Part shown: positions 7,726 through 14,515 of the stretch, piece after piece
Layout of the letters: every line of letters starts with the position of its first letter
How positions within the stretch are numbered: position 1 is the first letter of the stretch
NCBI RefSeq assembly: GCF_900230225.1
Contig: NZ_OCNH01000003.1
Location: forward strand, 1,178,001-1,242,000
Reading direction: 5' to 3'
DNA: 64,000 bases
Source: Spirosoma fluviale
Lineage (GTDB): Bacteria > Bacteroidota > Bacteroidia > Cytophagales > Spirosomataceae
Program-made: the position numbers and the translations under genes
The notes under the pieces: model-generated
Databases searched by the model: none
The model's input: only the letters and a program-made list of their open reading frames with translations
What the model was told of the DNA's origin: nothing

Positions 7726-8943
7726 TTAAACTTCCGGGTACTCGTGCGGGAGTGGAACATTCACGCGCTCCTGAACGGGTAGTCCCTGCTTGTTCATTTG
7801 CTCAATAAACGGGTCGGGGTCCAGTTCTTCGCAGTTCCAGACACCGGGTTTCATCCAGACGCCGGTCAGCATAAGCATAGCCCCAATCATGGCTGGAACG
7901 CCCGTAGTGTAGCTCACAGCCTGCCCGCGTACTTCACGGTAGGTTTCGGCGTGGTCGCAGTTGTTCCAGATGTAGCAGGTCGTATCCTGACCATCTTTAA
8001 CGCCTTTGATCTGGCAGCCGATGCTGGTTTGACCCGTGTAATTCTCGCCGAGTGATTCGGGAGCAGGTAACACCGCTTTCAGAAATTCCAGTGGGACAAT
8101 ATCCATGCCCTGAAACGGCACCTTGTCAATACGCGTCATGCCCACATTCTGAAGTACTTCGAGGTGGGTCAGGTATGCCTGTCCGAAGGTCATCCAGAAG
8201 CGGGCCCGCTTTAAGGTCGGGAAGTTCTTAACCAGCGATTCCAGTTCTTCGTGGTACAGCACATACGACTCACGCTCACCAATTTCGGGGTAGGCGATAG
8301 GCTTGTGAATGCTCATGGCCGGAATCTCAATCCATTCGCCGTTTTCCCAATAGCGACCGGGTTGGGTAATTTCACGAATATTGATTTCCGGGTTAAAATT
8401 GGTGGCGAATGCCTTGCCGTGGTTGCCCGCGTTACAGTCGATGATGTCCAGGTAATCCATCCGGTCGAAGTAGTGTTTATTGGCATAGGCCGTAAACACC
8501 TGCGTTGCGCCCGGATCGAAACCACAGCCCAGCAGCGCCATTAGTCCCGCCTGTTCAAAGCGTTCTTTATACGCCCACTGCCAGCTGTATTCAAACTTGG
8601 CTACATCCTTTGGTTCGTAGTTTGCCGTGTCCATATAGTGTACTCCGGCTTCCAGGCAGGCATCCATGATGGGGAGATCCTGGTAGGGGAGGGCCACATT
8701 GATGACCAGTACCGGCTTAAACGACCGGATAAGCTCAACCATTTCGGATACCACATCGGCATCGACCTGAGCCGTCTGAATGCTTACGCCGTGCATTTCC
8801 TGAATTTCGGCCGCAATACGGTCGCACTTTGATTTGGTGCGACTAGCCAGCATAATCGTTGTGAAGACATCGCTGTTCATCGCGCATTTGTGCGCAACAA
8901 CGCTGCCAACCCCACCGGCTCCAATAATGAGCACGTTTGCCAT
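7726..8943 (-). CDS. carboxynorspermidine dehydrogenase (saccharopine dehydrogenase family)
   Basis: NAD(P)H-dependent enzyme of the saccharopine dehydrogenase/LYS9-like family, 405 residues, which condenses aspartate semialdehyde with a diamine to form carboxy(nor)spermidine. The N-terminal Rossmann motif is IIGAGGVGSVVAHKCA; MASRTKSKCDRIA-type residues follow, with LINVALPYQDLPIMDACLEAGVHYMDTANYEP and the GCGFDPGATQVF block typical of this subfamily. The family is often labelled lysine-pathway saccharopine dehydrogenase. Presence of nspC 2.3 kb downstream on the same strand supports the polyamine role. ATG at 8943; it has its own terminator, so it is probably transcribed apart from nspC. 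Confidence 0.88.
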   Translation of the reverse strand: MANVLIIGAGGVGSVVAHKCAMNSDVFTTIMLASRTKSKCDRIAAEIQEMHGVSIQTAQVDADVVSEMVELIRSFKPVLVINVALPYQDLPIMDACLEAGVHYMDTANYEPKDVAKFEYSWQWAYKERFEQAGLMALLGCGFDPGATQVFTAYANKHYFDRMDYLDIIDCNAGNHGKAFATNFNPEINIREITQPGRYWENGEWIEIPAMSIHKPIAYPEIGERESYVLYHEELESLVKNFPTLKRARFWMTFGQAYLTHLEVLQNVGMTRIDKVPFQGMDIVPLEFLKAVLPAPESLGENYTGQTSIGCQIKGVKDGQDTTCYIWNNCDHAETYREVRGQAVSYTTGVPAMIGAMLMLTGVWMKPGVWNCEELDPDPFIEQMNKQGLPVQERVNVPLPHEYPEV

Positions 8944-9083
8944 CTATCTGAATGATTAGTTTGTGTATTCTTTCGGGCGCAAAGATAAGGAAAGTGGCTA
9001 ACCCAATTGGTTTGTGGTTTATGAACTTACTATGATGCGTTGCTTTCCCGTTGGATAGGATAATATTTTGGGTGATTAACTCC

Positions 9084-9115
9084 TTGATTATGAAACAACA
9101 TATATAGTATATTTG
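9084..9115 (+). promoter_or_regulatory. Bacteroidota-type promoter for the WapI-like gene
   Basis: TTG at 9084-9086 and a perfect TAnnTTTG (TATATTTG) at 9108-9115, spaced by 21 bases, match the -33/-7 promoter of this phylum. The TTG codon that would extend the downstream frame (9113-9115) lies inside the -7 element, so translation must begin later, at the ATG at 9155. Confidence 0.65.
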
Positions 9116-9154
9116 TTAAGTAGAGAATCAGGTAACTCCCTAACTAAAAAGGCT

Positions 9155-9595
9155 ATGAAATTCGTATCTTCTTCTAACTCGCTCGACTCTTTTGAACTAG
9201 CTATTCTAGGGTATGGTAATGCTACGAACAGCTGGCGTGACCGTAATCGGCTCCAGTGCCGTCTGTCGACTTTCTGGCGTCAGAAGGAAGATACACAATC
9301 GGCACCGTTGCAGACCTGGGAAGTAAAACGAATCCTGACAGGACTCCGCTCACTCTGGAATAAAGCCACGACGCACGTAGCGATTCGGTTCTCAGAGCCG
9401 GGCCTGAGCATGGATGCAAAAGCCTTATCGGATGATAAATACCGTCTTCAAATCCAGCTGGGTCATAGTCTGACTCCATCCTGGCACAACTACCCTGATT
9501 TCCCGGTTGAGATGGACATTGTGCTGAGCCGGACTCAGTTGAAGGAAGCTATACAGGAGTTATCAGGACAAATAGAAACGTATCCTGAACGATAA
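9155..9595 (+). CDS. WapI-family immunity protein-like
   Basis: Cytosolic-looking protein of 146 residues without signal peptide or membrane helix. The order SFELAILGY, a WRDRNRL strand, LQTWEVKRILTGLRSLW, IRFSEPGLSMDA, FPVEMDIVLSRTQLKEAIQELSGQIETYP resembles WapI-type immunity proteins, which neutralise contact-dependent or polymorphic toxins. The ATG at 9155 is preceded by a purine-rich AAAAAGG and by the promoter at 9084-9115, which excludes the longer TTG start. No toxin or Rhs/WapA-like gene is adjacent, so it would be an orphan. The family call is from memory of its pattern and moderately sure; otherwise it is a hypothetical protein. Confidence 0.55.
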   Translation: MKFVSSSNSLDSFELAILGYGNATNSWRDRNRLQCRLSTFWRQKEDTQSAPLQTWEVKRILTGLRSLWNKATTHVAIRFSEPGLSMDAKALSDDKYRLQIQLGHSLTPSWHNYPDFPVEMDIVLSRTQLKEAIQELSGQIETYPER

Positions 9596-9616
9596 CAAAC
9601 CAGCACACATACTAAA

Positions 9617-9662
9617 AAATAGAGAGGGTTAATCTAACTGTTTAGATTAACCCTCTCTATTT
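9617..9662. terminator. bidirectional terminator, 21-bp perfect stem
   Basis: 9617-9637 and 9642-9662 are exact reverse complements around a four-base loop. It lies between the convergent WapI-like gene (stop 9595) and a serine hydrolase (stop 9678), with A/T runs at both feet, so it can end transcription from both sides. Confidence 0.85.
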
Positions 9663-9677
9663 ATAGAACGGAATAGG

Positions 9678-11021
9678 TCAATTTCCTGGCTCAGGAACCT
9701 CCTGATCGTCCAGGGCCTGATAAATCATCAGGCTAAACTTGTTGTCAAGTTCACTGCCGTAGCTTGTTCCCCACATTTGCTTCATCAGGACAGCACAGAT
9801 TTTTTCTTTGGGATCAGCAAAATAATCGGTACTGAAAGCGCCACCCCAGGAGAATGTACCTACACTGCTTAAATCCTGCGTATGCCCTTTTTCGTTCGTA
9901 ACCGCAAATCCCAGGCTAAAATAGCCGTGCGGATCAGGGAAAAGTGCGCCGGTCTGGTTAGAGTTGGTGAATAGTTCAACTCCTTTACGGCTGAGAAACC
10001 GCTTGCCGTTGTAGACTCCGTTGTTCAATAGCATTTGCAGAAAGACGGCGTAGTCATAGGCCGTACTTGATAAACCTCCACCGCCCGAAAAGTAAGCTTT
10101 TGCCCCTACAATCGGGAAATCAGGGTCAGTAGGCAGGCTCTTGATGGTAGCCGTTTTGACCAGCTTTTTGTCTTTATCTTCCGAGTACAGCGCTACCAGA
10201 CGATCCCTTTTCGAATCGGGTAAATAAAAATAGGTGTCTTTCATTCCCAGCGGCTCGAAAATGCGTTTCTGAAAAAACTGGTCCAGCGGCAACCCCGATA
10301 CGACCTCTACCAACGCGCCTAATACATCAATACTCAGGCCGTAGGTCCATTTTTCGCCCGGTTGGTGATTGAGCGGAAGCTTCGCCAGTTTCCTGACGGC
10401 ATCGCCAATTTTTATATTCTGCGTAGTGAAAGCATCTACAATACCGGCTTTAGTATAAATGGCCCGCATGTGTGGATCGCTGGCAATGACGTTGTAATTA
10501 AGCCCCGACATGTGTGTAAGCAAGTGCCGGATGGTAATTTCCCGCTTGGCCGGAATCGTGGTGTATGTGCTGTCTTTATCGTTGAATTTATCGAGCACTA
10601 CCGGCTTCGCAAATTCAGGAATGTATTTGCTGATTGGATCATCGAGCATGATTTTACCTTCCTCATGGAGCATCATGACGGCCAGCGACGTAATGGCTTT
10701 GGTCATGGAGGCAATCCGATAGATAGCATCTTTCGCCAACGGTTTGTTATTGTCAAGATCGGAGGTGCCGAATGCCTTGTGATAAACAATTTTACCGTTT
10801 CGTACCACAATAGCCGCTACGCCAGGAAAGGCTTTTTTGTCGATGTAGGATTGAATAAGCCCGTCGATTCGGTTAAGTCGTTCAGATGAGAAGCCCGCCG
10901 TTTCGGGTGTGGCTGCGGCCAGGAGTGGAGGAGCTTGTTTTGTACCTGTTTGTGCATACAGGGAAACGATGGTGATTGCGAAAAGTAAAACCGTTGACCT
11001 AAATCTAGAAATGTATGTCAT
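9678..11021 (-). CDS. secreted serine hydrolase, class C beta-lactamase family
   Basis: Exported protein (signal peptide ends near LYAQ, residue 24) of 447 residues with the class C beta-lactamase/esterase fold. The SxxK motif is Ser105-Met-Thr-Lys108 in YRIASMTKAITSLAVMML. The second motif is Tyr-x-x in KWTYGLSIDVLGALVE, and the third lies in the GTFSWGGAFST region. ITIRHLLTHMSGL is a typical family segment. Members hydrolyse D-amino peptides, esters or beta-lactams; the substrate cannot be predicted here, and resistance should not be assumed. It is one of three SxxK serine hydrolases within 8 kb. Confidence 0.88.
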   Translation of the reverse strand: MTYISRFRSTVLLFAITIVSLYAQTGTKQAPPLLAAATPETAGFSSERLNRIDGLIQSYIDKKAFPGVAAIVVRNGKIVYHKAFGTSDLDNNKPLAKDAIYRIASMTKAITSLAVMMLHEEGKIMLDDPISKYIPEFAKPVVLDKFNDKDSTYTTIPAKREITIRHLLTHMSGLNYNVIASDPHMRAIYTKAGIVDAFTTQNIKIGDAVRKLAKLPLNHQPGEKWTYGLSIDVLGALVEVVSGLPLDQFFQKRIFEPLGMKDTYFYLPDSKRDRLVALYSEDKDKKLVKTATIKSLPTDPDFPIVGAKAYFSGGGGLSSTAYDYAVFLQMLLNNGVYNGKRFLSRKGVELFTNSNQTGALFPDPHGYFSLGFAVTNEKGHTQDLSSVGTFSWGGAFSTDYFADPKEKICAVLMKQMWGTSYGSELDNKFSLMIYQALDDQEVPEPGN

Positions 11022-11079
11022 ATAGCTAAAAGGTTAAGTGTAAGGGATATATCAGCGGTAAATAACGAAAATTATCCAG

Positions 11080-12375
11080 TTAATTATCAACATCTTTCAC
11101 CAGCGGCCGGTTATCATTTATTCGTTTTTCGTAGGGAATAACAAAGGCACGCAAATCGGGCGTATGGGTTCGTCTGCGTTTTAGTTCGTGCTGGTAGATC
11201 GTTTGGCCCAATTGGTACAGAAACGGATACCCAATGCTTTCGTACTCGTATTTATCGTCGTTCAGGATGCCGTCGCTGTTGGCGTAGAGCGTTGCGGTTA
11301 GCATGTATTCGATTTTGTTGGTGAAGTCAACGACGTAGGAGGCATCCGTTAGAAAACCGTACGCCCAGCCCACTTTGTTGAATACCCGAACACCTTTGGG
11401 CAACTCATGATGCAGGCTATCCATAAAAAAGAACTTCACGTAAGTGTCGTAGTACTGGCTGGCGTCGTACTTGGGGTAATTGGTTTCGCCGGGGAGTTGC
11501 GACAGGTATTGATGCAGAAACTGGTAATCATCAGGCATTAAATTAAACCGCTGCCGGACCGGGACGGAGCGCGGAAACATGACCGATTGCAGCACCTGCT
11601 GGAAACTTTCCAACGGAAATTTGTTGCGTTCGGTGAAGTTGAACGGATCATGAATCAGGCTGTCTTTGGCGTAATACCCTTTGCCGAGTTTGGCCGTTCT
11701 CGAAAAATCGAACGGGTCCTGGTTATAGGCGGCCGGTTGGCTGTAAATCAGCTTACCCGATTCATCAATAAACCGAACGGCGTTCGTATGTCGGTTTTCC
11801 TCGGCTGTCATCCGCACAAACCGGTGCGTAATGCGCGTATCCAGATACCCTTTGGCATGTAACGTCCGGTTGATACCCGCCTGCCCCACAAATTCATACA
11901 TCCGGCTGTAAGGGTCATTCTCACTCACCAGAAAGGCTTTTTTTATGAGATGGGCGATGGATGGGTACCCATTTTGCGCTGTCTTGTCTGTCCACTCTTT
12001 TGTCTGACCGCTGTACGAACTGTCGAACTGCATGGCCGTGAACTTCGTCAGTTTCGGGTTTTTTAGACTGTTCAGTTTGTCGAGAGCAAGCAGCGCCAGC
12101 GGGAGTTTAACCGTCGAGGCCGGATTGAAATACTCAGTGCTGTCGACCCGGAAATAGTAATTCGTAAAAGAAGGCGTGTTGTTCTTGTCCCGGTCAATTT
12201 TTGTGTAAATGATTTGCATCCGGTAGTCGTCCGGGTGCTGCATGACTTTCTGAAAAACGGGATGGCTATTTTTTGAAAGTAGGTCTTTGAGAAACGCGTC
12301 CGTTCGCGGCTGGGCAAGGACGGTTGTAGAGAGGAATGAAAAAAGATAAAGGAATGGTTTGGTGAATGAGTGCAT
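11080..12375 (-). CDS. secreted serine hydrolase, class A beta-lactamase-like
   Basis: 431 residues with a signal peptide (MHSFTKPFLYLFSFLSTTVLAQ). The motifs of the class A-like beta-lactamase2 fold are visible: SxxK at Ser87-Thr-Val-Lys90 in NPASTVKLPLALLAL, an SDN-like Ser151-Glu-Asn153 in FLVSENDPYSRMYE, and a KTG-like KVG in VFNKVGWAYGFLTDASYVVDF. The substitutions (SEN and KVG) and the roughly 100 extra residues set it apart from true class A lactamases. A peptidoglycan peptide or ester hydrolase role is more likely. It stands 59 bases upstream of the class C-type gene on the same strand; the two may be co-transcribed. Confidence 0.78.
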   Translation of the reverse strand: MHSFTKPFLYLFSFLSTTVLAQPRTDAFLKDLLSKNSHPVFQKVMQHPDDYRMQIIYTKIDRDKNNTPSFTNYYFRVDSTEYFNPASTVKLPLALLALDKLNSLKNPKLTKFTAMQFDSSYSGQTKEWTDKTAQNGYPSIAHLIKKAFLVSENDPYSRMYEFVGQAGINRTLHAKGYLDTRITHRFVRMTAEENRHTNAVRFIDESGKLIYSQPAAYNQDPFDFSRTAKLGKGYYAKDSLIHDPFNFTERNKFPLESFQQVLQSVMFPRSVPVRQRFNLMPDDYQFLHQYLSQLPGETNYPKYDASQYYDTYVKFFFMDSLHHELPKGVRVFNKVGWAYGFLTDASYVVDFTNKIEYMLTATLYANSDGILNDDKYEYESIGYPFLYQLGQTIYQHELKRRRTHTPDLRAFVIPYEKRINDNRPLVKDVDN

Positions 12376-12384
12376 GGCGATAAA

Positions 12385-12477
12385 CGTATCGTGGGTCTTC
12401 AGCCCGCGTAGCCGTAGGCTAATTACTGTTAATTACAATTTAGCCTACGGCTACGCGGGCTAAAGACCCACGATACG
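12385..12477. repeat. 38-bp inverted repeat between two - strand genes
   Basis: 12385-12422 and 12440-12477 are reverse complements at 37 of 38 positions, with a 17-base AT-rich loop. The right arm ends five bases before the stop of the DUF3037 gene (12482) and the left arm begins ten bases after the start of the serine hydrolase (12375) upstream of it. It would therefore act as terminator or 3' stem for the HipA/DUF3037 transcript. The GGGTCTTCAGCCCG word in it recalls the GGGCTTCAGCCCG of the repeat at 34865. Confidence 0.75.
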
Positions 12478-12481
12478 AAAG

Positions 12482-12856
12482 CTACAAAACTAACTGCTCA
12501 AACAGTTTCGTCAGCGTTTCACCCGCATCGGTACACAAGCCGGGGTGAACGGGCGACGACTGAACGATGGTACTGCGGGTGGCCGTAAGCCAGCGGAAAC
12601 GCTCCGCTATGCCGAGTTGACCAATGGTGCCACCTTCCCGGCGACCTGCGCAGATCTTCTCGAACGCCTTAATTCGCTCGCCAACTTCATCGAGATCGAG
12701 TTCTGCCGATAGGGCACGCAGCCGGGTCTCGTTCAGCGTGTACAGCGTTTTCAGAAATCCCAGCGAGCGGCAATAAACAATGACGCCTACATTTATAAAT
12801 TCTTCCCGTTCAACGCGCGGCATGACGCGGATGACGGCATACTCAAACAAGTGCAT
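12482..12856 (-). CDS. DUF3037 domain protein
   Basis: 124-residue protein with the DUF3037 pattern: LFEYAVIRVMPRVEREEFINVGVIVYC at the start and LDLDEVGERIKAFEKICAGR in the middle. The function of the family is unknown. It lies directly after, and overlapping by 14 bases, a HipA-like kinase gene, a pairing that recurs in bacteria and suggests a joint function. The longer frame would need a TTG at 12883, so the ATG at 12856 (MHLFEYAV) is chosen; this also fits the family start. No signal peptide or membrane helix. Confidence 0.8.
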   Translation of the reverse strand: MHLFEYAVIRVMPRVEREEFINVGVIVYCRSLGFLKTLYTLNETRLRALSAELDLDEVGERIKAFEKICAGRREGGTIGQLGIAERFRWLTATRSTIVQSSPVHPGLCTDAGETLTKLFEQLVL

Positions 12857-13640
12857 TGCGGGCTTCGATTGCTGCGTTGACAAAAATTTCTGATGAAGCC
12901 AGTCGGGCCTCTAAAAACCGGGCATATACCTGACGCTGCTCCTCCGCCGACTCCGAGGTGGACGGGTTCATCAGCCAGGTATCCGGAATCAGCGCCACGA
13001 TGCTCTGAAGAAGTTCGGGCGTGAGAATGGCGCGGTACTCGGCATCGACAGCGGCTAGTTCCGTTGCTCGGGGCAGCAGGACGTGGTCTTTCACCTGCCC
13101 AAACGGGCGCTGGGTCTGGGCTTCCCAATTGTCCCAGTTATGGTGAAAATAAAGGGCCGCGCCGTGGTCGATCAGCCATAGTTCCTTATGCCAGATGAGC
13201 ATATTGGTGTTGCGGGCGGTGCGGTCTACATTCGTTACGAAACAGTCCAGCCACACAATCTGCGAAGCGAGTCGGGCATCGACTGTGTTCACGATGGCAT
13301 CGAACGTAATGGAACCGGACAGGTAATGCAGCGCCAGATTGAGCCCCTCACTGGCGCGGAGCAGGTCCTGGATTTCTTCGTCGGGCTCGGTACGGCCAAA
13401 GGCTTCGTCGAGGGTCGCGAAAACGATTTCGGGAATACGCAGACCAAGCGCCCGGGCAATTTCGCCCGCTACCAGTTCGGCAATGAGGGCTTTGGTCCCC
13501 TGACCGGCCCCGCGAAACTTGAGTACGTACAGAAAATCGTCGTCGGCTTCGACCAGGGCGGGCAACGAGCCACCTTCCCGTAGGGGTTTGGCGTAGCGCG
13601 TTACGTTGACGGTTCGGAGTTCAGGTTGATGAGTAGGCAC
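12843..13640 (-). CDS. HipA-like kinase
   Basis: Kinase of the HipA fold (stand-alone HipA-like domain), about 265 residues. Visible are VTRYAKPLREGGSLPALVEADDDFLYVLKFRGAGQG for the nucleotide lobe, AELVAGEIARALGL, the catalytic-loop-like CFVTNVDRTARNTNML, and IDHGAALYFHH at the metal-binding DFG position. The frame extends further upstream, but the extension reads as non-family hydrophobic sequence. The GTG at 13640 (VPTHQPELRTVNV) matches the family start, so it is preferred. No HipB-like helix-turn-helix antitoxin is adjacent; the partner is DUF3037. Whether it phosphorylates tRNA synthetases, as HipA does, is unknown. Confidence 0.8.
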   Translation of the reverse strand: MPTHQPELRTVNVTRYAKPLREGGSLPALVEADDDFLYVLKFRGAGQGTKALIAELVAGEIARALGLRIPEIVFATLDEAFGRTEPDEEIQDLLRASEGLNLALHYLSGSITFDAIVNTVDARLASQIVWLDCFVTNVDRTARNTNMLIWHKELWLIDHGAALYFHHNWDNWEAQTQRPFGQVKDHVLLPRATELAAVDAEYRAILTPELLQSIVALIPDTWLMNPSTSESAEEQRQVYARFLEARLASSEIFVNAAIEARNALV

Positions 13641-13749
13641 AAATAGAAAATAGAGAAAATTGATTTTTGGAAAGTTCAGGGCAGTTTCAAAAAGGTAAAC
13701 GAGTATTAATAGAGTACTAAATGCTCTAAAACTGATCAGATAGCAAAGC

Positions 13750-14319
13750 CTAGTTGGCGATAACAAGCTTTATTATCATAGTAGATAATTCGACAGCTAA
13801 CTCGCCTTTGCTGAAATTGTTGTCAATGCTCTGAATTTTATAGGTGTTAAGGGCATTAATATTGGCGATTAACGAATTCAGAAATTTTCTAAAATTAATT
13901 ATGTTTACCTGAAATGATAAAGTTTCCAGCTTGCCATCATAGAGGAATTCTAATTCGTAACGTTCTGAGGCAAAATACCATTTGTAGTTCCAATAGTCTG
14001 GCCAAGCAGGCAAACCTCCAGCAAAATATTGGCCTTGATACCTTCGTAAAACTATATTACTTTGAATTTTAAAGAGGTCAATGGATAAGTCCTCTTTGGG
14101 AGGAAATACATAATCTACCTTCAGCTTATGGTCTTCAAGTTTAAGTACACAGGCGAGTGAATCCCGGTAATAAATAACTACCACGAAGAAGGCTGCCAAA
14201 ACAATTGCATAGAATACTAGCCCTATCTTGTTTTCTGCTGAAGCAACAGCCCAAACCATGACAATAGTATAAGTTGTCGCCAGTATTAGAATAGAATTTG
14301 GTACAAATGTTCTCTTCAT
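13750..14319 (-). CDS. membrane protein of unknown function
   Basis: 189 residues with two adjacent N-terminal membrane helices (about 9-27 and 32-50), then a soluble domain rich in Tyr, Asn and Phe (KLEDHKLKVDYVFPPKEDL, YWNYKWYFASERYELEFLYDG). The layout resembles small bacterial PH-like membrane proteins, but no motif settles this. It is more AT-rich than the flanking genes, has no partner and sits in an accessory-looking stretch beside the HipA-like kinase, so recent acquisition is possible. A Met start at 14319 is the only good choice. Confidence 0.55.
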   Translation of the reverse strand: MKRTFVPNSILILATTYTIVMVWAVASAENKIGLVFYAIVLAAFFVVVIYYRDSLACVLKLEDHKLKVDYVFPPKEDLSIDLFKIQSNIVLRRYQGQYFAGGLPAWPDYWNYKWYFASERYELEFLYDGKLETLSFQVNIINFRKFLNSLIANINALNTYKIQSIDNNFSKGELAVELSTMIIKLVIAN

Positions 14320-14515
14320 AAGCTGTTAGATAGCCAAATTAAAGCCCACAATGGATGGACTATGAATGATGGATTTAGGATTGGGTAGCCAATTTACGTG
14401 TTTTGATACTCTTTCAATAAATCAATGGAATGCTGAATGGCCTACTGCAGGAACATAAAGTGCTACTTTAGCCGTGCCATTAGCGCTATACTATAAACCC
14501 GCCCTTAACCCGATA

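Noticed and set aside
9113..9154. TTG-initiated extension of the WapI-like gene
   Set aside because: The TTG is part of the TATATTTG promoter element, so it lies upstream of the transcription start.
9678..12375. Antibiotic resistance locus, suggested by two beta-lactamase-like genes
   Set aside because: The motifs are those of broad serine hydrolase families, with changed second and third motifs; neighbours show no resistance or mobile context.
13641..13766. N-terminal extension of the HipA-like kinase
   Set aside because: Hydrophobic, AT-rich residues not found in the family; the GTG at 13640 gives the usual start. A membrane anchor cannot be fully excluded.
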